Shown here piece after piece: positions 11,791 through 21,976 of a stretch of DNA of 64,000 bases. Position 1 is the first letter of the stretch. Each line of letters starts with the position of its first letter. Source of the stretch: Endothia cerciana. Its lineage: Eukaryota > Ascomycota > Sordariomycetes > Diaporthales > Cryphonectriaceae. The stretch is taken from positions 620,001-684,000 of the forward strand of contig JALRMH010000016.1 of NCBI GenBank assembly GCA_026119935.1. The letters run 5' to 3'. Under the pieces are notes generated by a model that had not been told where the DNA came from, did no database searches, and was given only the letters and a program-made list of their open reading frames with translations. The position numbers were made by a program, and so were the translations under genes.

Positions 11791-12825
11791 GGAGAATCTG
11801 CGTTCAGACTTTGGTAATGATTATAAACTCTCCATATGACCGCATCCCTACGGTGGCTTTGGAGCATAATCGCTGGATGATTTGGGTCCCAAAAGACGTC
11901 ATCTTGGATATTGAGTTTTCATAATCCAGTCTTTGTAGTTTTAACAGCGGCTGAGAAATCTTTGCAGTAAGGAGCTGTACATTAAGAGGCACAACGTCAA
12001 GGCCAGGTGCTCAGCATTTCTTAGTCCAATCTCAAGACATAACCTCCAATAGCCCTTTAGTATGCCCGAGATCCTTGCTTCAACAATTCTGCCTATTATT
12101 GTCGCTCTCGAATTTTCACACCGAGATCACATACTTTGTTGGTGTTTTGTGTTGTCTTCCCCTCCACTGACCTCGAGAATGAGACAGCAGCTTGAGTCCG
12201 GATTCTGGCTATGCCGCGGGTTCAAGCAGGCACTGTGGGTACCGATCCACATTTACTAGATGTTTGCAATGGGTAATGCCCAGACGCATGTAATATTTCT
12301 CTCGGAAGGAAGGTGACCATGCCCAAATACTACAATTGCGTGGTAGATTCGAGCTGCTTAGGGCTTTGTTCATATCACCACTTTGCCAGCATCGCATCCA
12401 AAGCCCCGACATTTTCGATAAGTCATCATATAATAACCTATTTCTACACAGAAATTGATCGTATATCTCGCTATCATACCCTTTGACACTTGCACGTCAC
12501 ACATCTACGAATCCATCTGATCTGGACATCTTCCTATGGGATGTCATATACTTCTGATCACCGTTGAATCCGGATTGAAAATATGCGAGAGCATATACCA
12601 CGCCCTAAGTACCATAAGCAGTGATCAGTGCTTTTCGTGGCCCAATAGAGCGAATTTTGACCTATTCAATCCCAACATGCTCTTGTGAAGGTAAAGTGAC
12701 ACCGAAACGCCTGGCTGAGCCAATGCAGGAGTGGAGGACGACATGTCTGAACTTTGAACAGTATGCAGCGAGTTAAAGACGCATCCAAACATTGTGCCTC
12801 AGGAAGCCACCATATCGCATCGAGA
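11791..12825. other. Intergenic, no supported gene
   Basis: About 1 kb between the transposon remnant and the 3' end of the Zn2Cys6 regulator. AT-rich, with only short frames. It may contain further degraded repeat sequence, but no match to the other copy was recognised. Confidence 0.45.
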
Positions 12826-15671
12826 TCACATGCTCCAATTGTCCATGGGTTCCCAGTTCATTCCCTGAAGCCATGTCAAGAAGTCAGTGTCCTGTCCCAG
12901 ACTCATGGGAGCTTCCACCCCGATTCCGATATCTATCATTCCGTATCCAGTGAATTCTGGCATCATAGCCATAGGATTAAGCGGAGGTGCGATGGCATTC
13001 AATGACATGTCGACACCCATCTGGCCGGTCATTGTTCCTTGGGGGACCTCGCAACCACTTGGGGCCTGTGCCTGAGCTACGTCAACCTTCGTACTGCCCG
13101 TGTCATGCTGCTTCCTCGCACCCTGCGGGCTCAAGATGCGATCGAGGATCTTCGAGATGACGCGGTGTCCCTGCTCGCACAGCGGATACGACCCGTCACT
13201 CGTGTCCACCGCCGCCAGCCTCGATGCAAACACCGCGAGGTCCTGGATCGTCTGGCTCCTCGGCAGCGCCGGGTTCTCGGGGTGCTGCGACGCCATCTCC
13301 TGCTTGAGCAGCTCGATGGCCACGATGGCCGCGCTGCGCAGGCCGTGCGCGCACAGGTACACGTTGTAGCTCGCCTGGTAGCGCGCTGCGATGTCGTGGC
13401 GCCCCGTGATCTGCAGCACGTCGCGGAACACGGCCAGCGCCGCCTGCGTCAGCTTCTCGGAGCTCGCGCCCGCCTTGCGGATGAGCACGCGCTGCAAAAG
13501 GATCTCGTTGGAGAGCCGGCCCGTGCGCATCACGCCCCGCCGCACCGCGAGCAACGGCTTGACGGCGGCGTCCTTGCCGCTGAAGTCGAGCGGCTCCGTG
13601 AACATCTCCCTCAGGAAGGCCGGCAGGGAGGCCAGGTGCGCCTCGTTCTTCTCGTGGATGCACTTGGCACGCGCGAGGACTTCCTCGCGCGTGTACTGGC
13701 CAAGTGCGAGGTCTACGACGTCTTCGCGTCGCTGGACGAAGTTCACGTAGGCCCGTACGCCTTGTTGTGGAGATGGTCAGCTTTGATCCTCTAAACAAGA
13801 CGAGAGCACACTTCTAGAGGCTCAAGGTTGATTACGAAGCAAGGGGGCCATGAAGTCAAGAAGCCGGCGGCATTGGATCGGCAGGAAAGTAGTCAAGGAA
13901 CGACGGAATGCAGTTTTTAAAATTTGGAAAAGGGGGGCCAAAGTCACGGGAGGGGTGGTTATGCGGGATTTGTGCTCACTGGTAGCGCTTCGCAGGAGCC
14001 CCAAGGTGTTGTAGCCGTCACCGTCGAGCGATGCGAGGGCGGCATCAAGGTCCGCGCCAGTAAGAACAACCTCAGATTCGGTGAGATCCAGAGGTGCTTC
14101 GACCGTACAATACCGATATGATAAGCGAGGCGGGCGCCCAAGACCGGTAGCGAGGCCGATCTCACCAAAGTAAGCCATGAGAAAAGTTCGTTTGCGTAAC
14201 TCGGCCAGGAAGAACGGCACTTTCTTGGTTGCCTTAGCCCCTTGGTGTAGACCCATGGCAATGACGGCGCTGTGGGCCTCGCCCGAGGCCCGGTATGTCG
14301 CATACTGGCGGTCTCCTTTGGTGGTTTGGATGTTTACGGAGTAGTCCACGAGGAGCCAGACAAACATGTCGTCTAGTACCTCGCAGTAACGACAGAACAC
14401 GAGACACTTCTCTGCTATGTCTTTCATCTTTTCTACCAGACAGACCCGGCTGACTTGGTGGTCGATGAATATCTGGTCAGATGAAGGAGTCTCGACCAAG
14501 CCGAAGGAGACATTCGAGCAGATCAGACCTATGACCTCCCACCTCAGATTTAGGCCGCTTCCCGCGCGTGCGTACTCCATTGCTGTGGTATTCCCGTCGA
14601 ACTCGATAGGGCTGAGAGTATTGCGCCAGATACGCTCACTCAGCTTCCGAATCTTGACCGGGTCTTGGCTTGCGAGCGTGTCCGAGTGCACAGACCAGAG
14701 TTGATGGAGCCATTCCATCATGATTGGAGCTATGACAATCCCTTCACCACCTTCACAAATCTCATAATACTTGACGACGAAGTGAGTGATCATACTCCTG
14801 TTCTTGAAGAACGACAGGATCTTGCAGCCTTGCGTGATCCGCGCGTTAGTGACGACGATGTTCTGTTGCTGGTCCAATGCTTCCAGGCCGGCGGGCTCTG
14901 GGTCCAGAACGCCCAGAGTCTCCGTGAGGATGCTGAGATGAGAGGTTGGTCCCTCGAACCCCGTATTCCTGCGGACCTCCGGGGGCCTCTGGTAGTCCAG
15001 AGGTGGCGCGGAAGCTGCGCGGTGGAAAGGCTGGCACTGGGCATGATTGGCGTCAGGACTGGGAGCGAAGTTGAAGACCACATTTGATGGATGGCTGATG
15101 TTGGGGGCCGGAGATATCACAGGGTCCTCGTATAACTCGACAGTCTGAAGCACTGCATGTGGGCTAGTCTGGGAGGAAGAAGATGTAGGAGTTGGCAGCA
15201 GGTCAGTTGGAGTCGGGCGACGCTGTCAAGATTGTTAGAGAGGGTGTAGGATCTTGGGCAGAGAACTCAGTTCTGAAGCTCGGAGGCGCACAGGTTAGGT
15301 TTGAGGTCAGCTGGGGATGAATAATCCCCAGAGAACATCATCAAACATATTGCAACAGTTGCTGTACGCATGACCCGCAAGACAGTTGTGGATCGACGTC
15401 CATCAGGGACAATAGGCGAGGCGCAAAGGAATACTCTTACCTGTCGCGTAAGTGGATTGGGGTGATAGAAGCATTGATTCACCTTGCCTCTCTTCACGCA
15501 TCTTCCACAGGCCGGAACGATGTGATCGCATCTGAGCTTTGACCGACGACATGGCTCACAAGACTGGAGCTTTCCGTTACGCCGATATTTCTCAGTCAAG
15601 CCAGGGTTGCGAGATGCAGTCTTCTGAATGCCGGCATGCCCGGGCCCAGTACCGTCACTGCCACGAAACAT
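12826..15671 (-). CDS. Zn(II)2Cys6 fungal-specific transcription factor
   Basis: An 802-aa nuclear regulator. Exons (transcript order): 15671-15441, 15222-13980, 13760-12826; both introns have GT..AG ends and phases agree. The N-terminal finger has C38-x2-C41-x6-C48-x6-C55-x2-C58-x8-C67, the Gal4-type binuclear zinc cluster (CEPCRRSKLRC). The middle homology region (about residues 200-450) contains the fungal TF segment with LSERIWRNTLSPIEF and MFVWLLVDYSVNIQT, and a GLGRPPRLSYRYC stretch typical of this superfamily. The C-terminus is Pro/Met-rich and probably an activation region. The target is unknown; no pathway genes sit next to it. A divergently transcribed 77-aa gene starts 805 bp upstream. 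Members of this subgroup are often loosely named RSC3-like, which I would not adopt. Confidence 0.85.
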
Positions 15672-16476
15672 CGCGACGGGTGCTGGCTGCGGACCGACCC
15701 CAACGCGCTGATCCAGTCAATTGATGCGGATTGAGGTTTGAGCGCGCCACGTCGTAGTCAGCTGCCAGAAGGGGCAGAACGGATCAATTAGGGTCGTAGA
15801 TTCAGGCCCGAGGCACGGTTCGAGGGTGAGATGATGTCGGAGTCCAAGGAGGCCTCGGAATTGGACCGTTCGGAGTCCGGAATGAAACCTGCATCGATGG
15901 CCTGGCTCAGCGTTTGCAATCATAAAGCCCGCCTAGGGTACTTATCGGACGCCAAGTCGCACGTAGAGAGGCCCATGGAGTCAGCAGCTCCGAGACATCT
16001 TGTTTTGCAATACATCAGACCAGCCTCGGATTTCGGGTAGTCGAACACGTACTCGCCGCTAAAGTTGCAGTAAGACGGATGAACAGAGATTTGACCCACA
16101 GTCCAATGACATGGAAGGGATGCACACCGTCATCCGGCGTAGTGGCTATGCCAGTGAGGCTTTGAGCGCCGGCATTATTCTATAACAAAAAGACCATTTC
16201 GTGGGGTCATAATCCGATGACGAATCAGTGTTAGTGCCAGCCCGAGAAAAATCGATATAAAGAACGATGACCTCAGCAGATGAAGACAGTCAGATGAACA
16301 AGAGGTAGAAAACCATCCTAATAGACAGTCTTTCTATCCACCATCACACATCACACCTTGAACATCCGAGCATTATAAATCCTAGTCAGCTCTCCTCGCC
16401 ATAGCCACTACTATCTCAATACAGCAGATCCAACCGCAAAAGGACCCAAGGCATCTACTCACCCTTCAAATCGATC
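15672..16476. other. Divergent promoter region
   Basis: Shared upstream region of the Zn2Cys6 regulator (minus) and the small 77-aa gene (plus). The plus-strand side has a TATA box (16374-16380) and a CA/TC-rich leader. No other coding frame is convincing. Confidence 0.5.
16374..16380 (+). promoter_or_regulatory. TATA box of the 77-aa gene
   Basis: TATAAAT lies 97 bp before the ATG at 16477, followed by a pyrimidine- and A-rich leader, which fits a strongly expressed or inducible fungal gene. Confidence 0.45.
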
Positions 16477-16787
16477 ATGGCCTTCAGTCTACGCAACGTC
16501 CTCTCATCACACAAGTCGTCTTCAAGTAAGGACGCCCAACTGAGTTATGAGAAGCTCCATGATTCCAGCAGCTCGGTTTTCTCGGCCGATGCAGTCGACG
16601 TCGAGAAAGCAAAAAGGAAGGCTTATGAGGCCAAGAGGGCCAAGGACGCTGAGGAATTTTTGGTCAAATATGGATTCGTAAGTATCCCGTCGAAAATGTT
16701 TCCTCAATCTAGGGATGCCAATAGTTGACTCTTTTTTTTTTGGGTTTTTTGCAGGGAGGTGGTGTCACGTTCAACGCTCGAGTCTAG
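16477..16787 (+). CDS. Small two-exon conserved-looking protein, 77 aa
   Basis: Exons 16477-16677 and 16755-16787. The intron has GTAAGT and a T-rich tract ending TTTTTTGCAG, and the join gives KYGFGGGVTFNARV then TAG. The protein has a Ser-rich N-terminus (about residues 10-35), a basic, probably helical stretch (EKAKRKAYEAKRAKDAEEF) and a Gly-Gly-Gly turn near the end. There is no signal peptide, no membrane segment and no cysteine cluster. I do not recognise the family. The good splice sites, TATA box and biased composition argue it is real. It may be a small stress- or development-related protein, but that is a guess. It would be missed by length-filtered gene callers. Confidence 0.6.
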
Positions 16788-17640
16788 ATGATGACCGACG
16801 GGACAATGGCGTTAGTTGACAGCCTGTGCAATTGGCCGATGAGTTTCAGCATCATTCTTGAGGCACTTTGATTTTGTATTACGGCTTCGGGAAGCAAGGC
16901 GGCTACCACTGGTGACTGGAGTATGGCTGCAGGCGCACGGGATGGCGGAGCTTATCACGTACAAGAACCATGAGTCTGGAATTGGGACTCATTTGTCGCT
17001 GTGGTTTGGAAATTTATCGTTGGACTCAAACGACGCCAAGTGTCGGGCGTCCTATCTTGTCTTAGAATCGCTTAGAAGTAAAACGTGTCCAGACGCAAGT
17101 AAGCGTTTTAAGTAATACCAGTCGAATTCGAGGTCTTCTAGAAGTTTTTCGACACGCTAGGCTTTATCATGTTACCACACGGACCCTTACGCAGCTTAAG
17201 CGTCGAGTTCATCTGGGAATTCGCAGGTCGTTAATCCTTGGATTTGCAGTCACGCTGACTGCTTTCGTGGTTCGTGTCGAATGCAAGCTGATACTCTAAT
17301 AGGCGGTCGTTCTCCAGCATCTCTCCAGCATCTCTCCAGCACCTGCCGCCTGGGCGCCTTCACTATCTCAAAAGGCCGGTTATGGTCATAAAGGCATATC
17401 GGTGCTCATTCGTGGCTATGAATGGTAAGTCGTCCCTGTCCCTTTCATCAGGTCGCAGGTTCACCTTGTGAAAGCACCGCAGGCGTGAAGTATGAGATCC
17501 AGCTTCCCAATGACAACGTTGATCTTGCCTTTCCCCGATCACCACCCATGACAGAACAGCCTTGCCTCCACAGCAGCAACGAACTATCTTCGCCACCAGC
17601 ATGTTTCTAGAATGCCACGGACCACGGACCACTGTCAAAG
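16788..17640. other. Intergenic, no supported gene
   Basis: Short frames only. A triple direct repeat of CATCTCTCCAG-like units lies at about 17319-17341, too short to be an array. Confidence 0.4.
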
Positions 17641-18460
17641 TTTCAAGTCCATAACGAATCCGACCTATACCTGAAGTGCAAGCTGAGGGCTGACAAGCCT
17701 GCCGTTCACCTTGTCTCGCCAACGCCCATTCCCGAAGCCTCCGTCACTGTCGAACTTTGCCTGTATTGGGACTTCAGCGTCCTCTACCCTGTGGTCGGAC
17801 CCAGCGGTACGTGAGTCGCGGTTCACAAGTCAAAAGCCATCTGGAACGTTGCGGTTGAACAGGATGGCTACATCATGGACCAGGATGAGACGATGTACAC
17901 CTAGTTGTTCCGGGAGGCCATTACCAAGCCAACCTACAGCCGGTTTGGGCTTTCTGACTCGGACTTCGACAATACACACCAACCTGTGCTCACGACAGAG
18001 AACTCTGTCATTCTTGCCTTCGAAGACACCATCAAGTCTCTCGAAGACACTCTGGATCATCCGAAACTCACCACCGCAAAGCGTCAAGAGTTCACGACCT
18101 TCTGGGTGCCCGGCTCCCTAAAGCTTCCGGCACCAATAGCTCGATATTGATATTGCACTCGCCCCTCGAGATGCTTACGGCAAGGCCGCCAAATCCGCGA
18201 TAGTCTCGAAACATGCGACCGGTGGGCGCATCATGATGCTGTTGGGAGGGGTCAAGACGGACGGAAAGCTCATCGAATGGGACTCGTGGAAGGGCAAGAG
18301 GCTCAACCTAACCCAGGCGATCCAGCGAGTTGATTTGGCGAGGAGGATCGGACTCGAACGGCAGGGGCTGGAGGACGGCACCATGTTCCATGCTTTTGAA
18401 TGTGGAGATATGGAGGTTACGGAGTCAACTTTCGATGAACTTCATCTAATTGATAATTAG
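17641..18460 (+). pseudogene. Decayed gene of unknown family
   Basis: One plus-strand frame gives a protein-like stretch (with VELCLYWDFSVLYPVVGPSG, then IWNVAVEQDGYIMDQDE and LFREAITKPTYSRFG) broken by TGA near 17812 and TAG near 17902. After a further stop near 18148 the likely continuation (from 18233: MMLLGGVKTDGKLIEWDSW) is in another frame, so at least two nonsense changes and one frameshift are present. The pattern W-x-V-x4-G-(Y/T) followed about 15-25 residues later by FREA resembles an uncharacterised fungal family I recall only vaguely, so I give no name. No introns explain the breaks. A short minus-strand frame through the same DNA is a shadow. Confidence 0.4.
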
Positions 18461-19354
18461 TATTAATTGGAAACAAATCGTCTCTGCAGAACCCTTGGTC
18501 AGGAAGAAACAACATCAAGACTCAGAATAGCGAACACCAGTGCATACACAGGTATGCATGCCTCCAAATTACCACAAACCTTAAGAGCTGAGAAACGCAA
18601 AGCCAGGTCGATTGTGATGGCTTGATCAAGTGCAGAGGACACAAACACGGCACGACGCGTCCTCAGCCACCAGGTTCCTGAAACAAGAATGCCGATCTAC
18701 TGAGAAGATGCTTAGAGTAGGGACGGAGACCCACAGAGCCTCCATGACCGGGTCTCTATGGTCTATGCTCTTACAGTGCTGCAATGATCAGGGTGGCTTG
18801 TATAAAAATGGCCTATTGACAAATTTCTTCTATAGCCATAGTTTGACTGCATATTATCATTGGGACTTTCACACAGTAGTAGCCACGGGGAGATTCTTAT
18901 GCTGCGGACATGGCCTTTGATATGGCGACCCAAGCAAGGTCAGCAGATGTCTCATCCTTTCTGCAGTTTCAATCGCCATCCATTTATGAATACGTCCTCA
19001 TCACTTTATCAATCAGGGGAAGGCTTCCCTATAGTCGCTCGACAGAACTCTGTAGCTCCCAAGTGGCAGTGGGCGCCCGGGCTTGGTCTGGTTCTCTAGG
19101 TATGGGTGCAGCTGTCGCCAGAGAGAGCAATAACCAGTTTCCCGCACATATCAGGCCTCTTTAGGATGTCAAGACTATTGTCGGCGAGGTTCTCGGCTTC
19201 GGAAAATTGACATTCTACTGATCGACACTCCTGGATATGCTTCGGCAGCTGTTACACGACTGGTCCTGGACTAGAGGCACTTAGCTGCCGGGATAAATGC
19301 AACCACGCGCATTAGGAGGGGATCTGCAAGACCGGCAGATATACAGTTGCAGTG

Positions 19355-19362
19355 CTTATCTG
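19355..19362 (-). promoter_or_regulatory. GATA-factor site (CAGATAAG)
   Basis: CTTATCTG on the plus strand, a perfect CAGATAAG in reverse, 353 bp before the urea permease ATG. AreA/NIT2-type nitrogen regulators bind such sites. Confidence 0.45.
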
Positions 19363-19435
19363 CAGGGAATGAGATCATACTACAAATGTATTCACTCACT
19401 ACAGTACTAAATCGCAGATGATATGAATGAACCTT

Positions 19436-19441
19436 GATAAG
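19436..19441 (+). promoter_or_regulatory. GATA-factor site (GATAAG)
   Basis: GATAAG core between the two perfect CAGATAAG sites, 274 bp before the ATG. Confidence 0.35.
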
Positions 19442-19508
19442 GGGAATGTGCGTGATGGGCGTCTCGGGCAGAATGAAGAGAAAGACCGTTGCCACCTGGC
19501 CATGGTTT

Positions 19509-19516
19509 CTTATCTG
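19509..19516 (-). promoter_or_regulatory. GATA-factor site (CAGATAAG)
   Basis: Second perfect CAGATAAG in reverse, 199 bp before the urea permease start. Confidence 0.45.
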
Positions 19517-19714
19517 AGTGTGCTGATGTCTGCGCGGCTCACATAGCCCTCGAACTCACGAAATAGTTCCTTTTTGCAACCTCGATCTCAACGTGTCTTG
19601 TGTTTGAATTGGAGAACTCGACTGAATCAGGATCTGTATCTTTGAACTGGCCCAGGCTGCTTGCTTTCTGGTTGTGATATCCTTAAATTCCAGCCACGAT
19701 CGGGCTGCGTAACA

Positions 19715-21976
19715 ATGGCTGGCGGTGATGGCATTCGCGTTCTGAACCAGGGCGTGGGATATGGTATTGTAGTGGGCATCGGTGCGTTCTTTGCACTGCT
19801 AATGTAAGCCCGCTCACCGACCCCGGTGCTTATGGATGAGATTCAGGATCACTGATTGTCCCCGGAAGGCTCTTGATCACCTACCTGCAGAACCGTTACA
19901 CATCATACTCTACGAAGCAATCCGAAGAATTTAACACGGCCTCCAGGAGCGTGAAACCAGGGCTTATCGCCGCAGGCATCGTTTCATCGTGGACATGGAG
20001 CAGCACACTCCTGACGTCCAGCACATTCGCCTATTCATACGGCGTGAGTCGAATTCCAGAGACTTGTATCCACAACCAGAGACGCAGACATGAGTCAACT
20101 GACCCGGGCGGATCAGATCGGCGGCCCGATGTGGTACGCCGCCATGGGGTCCTCTCAGATCCTCCTGTTCGCCCTCATCGCCATCAAGATCAAGACCCAG
20201 GCACCCGGCGCCCACACGTTTCCCGAGATCATCCTCGCGCACCACGGGCGCGCGAACCACCTCACCTACCTCTTCTTCGCATGGGCGACTAACCTCCTCG
20301 TCGGGTCCTGCCTCGTGCTCGGGGGCTCGCAGGTCGTCGCCGCGCTGTCCGGGGTGAACGTCTACGGCGCGTGCTTCCTGATCCCGTTCGTCGTCGCCGC
20401 CTACGTGATCGCCGGCGGTCTGAGATCCACCTTTATCGCGGACTACGCGCATACCGTCATCTTGTTCATCGCTATCTTCACCTTTGGGTTTAGTATCTAC
20501 GCGACGGGCTCCGAGGTGGGTAGTATCAGCCGGTTCTATGACCTGCTGCAGGAGGCCGGGCGGGACATGCCCATCCAGGGAAATGCGCATGGAGGGAGCT
20601 ATCTGACGTTCAAATCGAACGACGGGCTGGTCTTCGCAATCGATCTGCTTGTTGCGGGGTTCTGCACTGTATGGCTTGACCAGGCGTACTGGCAGCGGGC
20701 AATCGCGTCAAGGCCAGAGACAAGCGTCAAGGCGTATCTCTTCGGCGGCATGAGCTGGTACGGCATCCCGTTTGGCTTCGCGACGGCTATGGGCCTCGGA
20801 TGTGCGGCGCTGACGGCGAGCCCGTCCTTCCCGACGTTCCCAAACCCGCTATCCACTGCGCAGAACGGAAGTGGTCTCTCTGCGCCTGCGACGGCGATTG
20901 CGCTGCTCGGACGTGGTGGCGCCGGGCTGATGCTCCTGCTCCTGTTCATGGCGGTCACCTCGTCCACGAGTGCGGAGCTGATTGCCGTCTCGAGTTTGAT
21001 CACGTTCGATGTCTACAAGACGTACATCAAGCCCAGCGCAACGTCGGACCAGTTGGTGCGGATGAGCCACATCGGCATCATCATTTTCTCCGTGGTGTTG
21101 GCCTCCTTCTGTTGCGTTCTCAGCGCGGTGGGCATCAACTTGACCTGGGTCTTGACAGTGCTGGGTGTGATCGTGGGGGGTGCGTCGATCCCGGTTGGCA
21201 TGATCCTGCTGTGGGAACCAATGTCCTCCGTAGCGGCGATCGTGTCACCATGGGTAGGCCTGGGTCTGGGAATGGTTGCTTGGTTCGTGGTGACCAAGCT
21301 GCGGAGCGGTACAATCAACGTGGACACGACGGGAGATGTGACGAACGCCGCCGCAGGCAATATCACTTCGTGTTGTGCTGGTGTGATTTCCGCATTCGTG
21401 TTGAGTTACGCATTTCCAGCGAAGTGGGGAGCTGCAGACTCTGAAAACAGCATTGAAGCCAAGAACAGGTTGCACAAGATCTTGTACGGTGTCCCGCCGG
21501 AGGTCTCTGGCTCTGGTGCGGATGGGATCACTGGAGGCAACGGTCGCGCCAATGGCTCGGATATCGAAAAGGCCGACCACAAACCGTTGACACCAGGTGC
21601 AGACAAAGAGAGGCAACCTCGCTCGAACCCAGCGCCCGAGACCATCGTGCCAACCGGCAACGCCGTTGTGGACTTCCTCGAAGCCTCATACTCAAAGCCG
21701 ATGGATCCTGAGGCAGCGCAGAAGGCGGTGAAGCTCGCATACGCCTTCAACATTGCTTATTGGGCCATCGCATTGATCCTTGTGCCATTCACATTCTTCG
21801 GCACCGAATGGGAGTTTAGCAGGGCAGGGTTCACTGGTTGGTGCGTGATGTCGTTCATCTGGGTGTGGTTCAGCGCCTGTGTGTGTATTTTCTGGCCTCT
21901 ATGGGAGAGCAGGGAGACAATGAAGTCGATCGTGAAGGGTATCGTCAAGGATGCTGGCAGTGGTCGCGAGAATTGA
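19715..21976 (+). CDS. DUR3: Urea active transporter, sodium:solute symporter family (DUR3-like)
   Basis: A 707-aa plasma-membrane permease that would take up urea (and, in some homologues, polyamines) by ion symport. Exons: 19715-19803, 19869-20043, 20117-21976; all junctions are GT..AG and in phase. The joined N-terminus reads through QNRYTSYSTKQSEEFNTASR and GLIAAGIVSSWTW, the characteristic DUR3 start, then YSYG-IGGPMWYAAMGSSQ. About 14-15 hydrophobic segments follow, with FCTVWLDQAYWQRAIA and AVTSSTSAELIAVSSL (family-typical helices). The cytosolic loop near residues 540-600 is long and Gly/Pro/Asp-rich. Length matches fungal DUR3 proteins. The upstream GATA sites fit nitrogen-catabolite control. 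Substrate specificity cannot be read from sequence alone, since moulds carry several paralogues. Confidence 0.9.

Larger units (their letters stand above)
18461..19714. other. Intergenic, upstream region of the urea permease
   Basis: No convincing coding frame. The last 360 bp hold three GATA-factor sites (listed separately) ahead of the urea permease ATG. Confidence 0.5.

Noticed and set aside
13039..13794. A 251-aa plus-strand frame opposite the Zn2Cys6 regulator
   Set aside because: Arg-rich shadow; the minus strand completes a coherent 802-aa regulator with matching phases.
17319..17341. Direct repeat of CATCTCTCCAG
   Set aside because: Two to three short copies only; no sign of an array or regulatory role.
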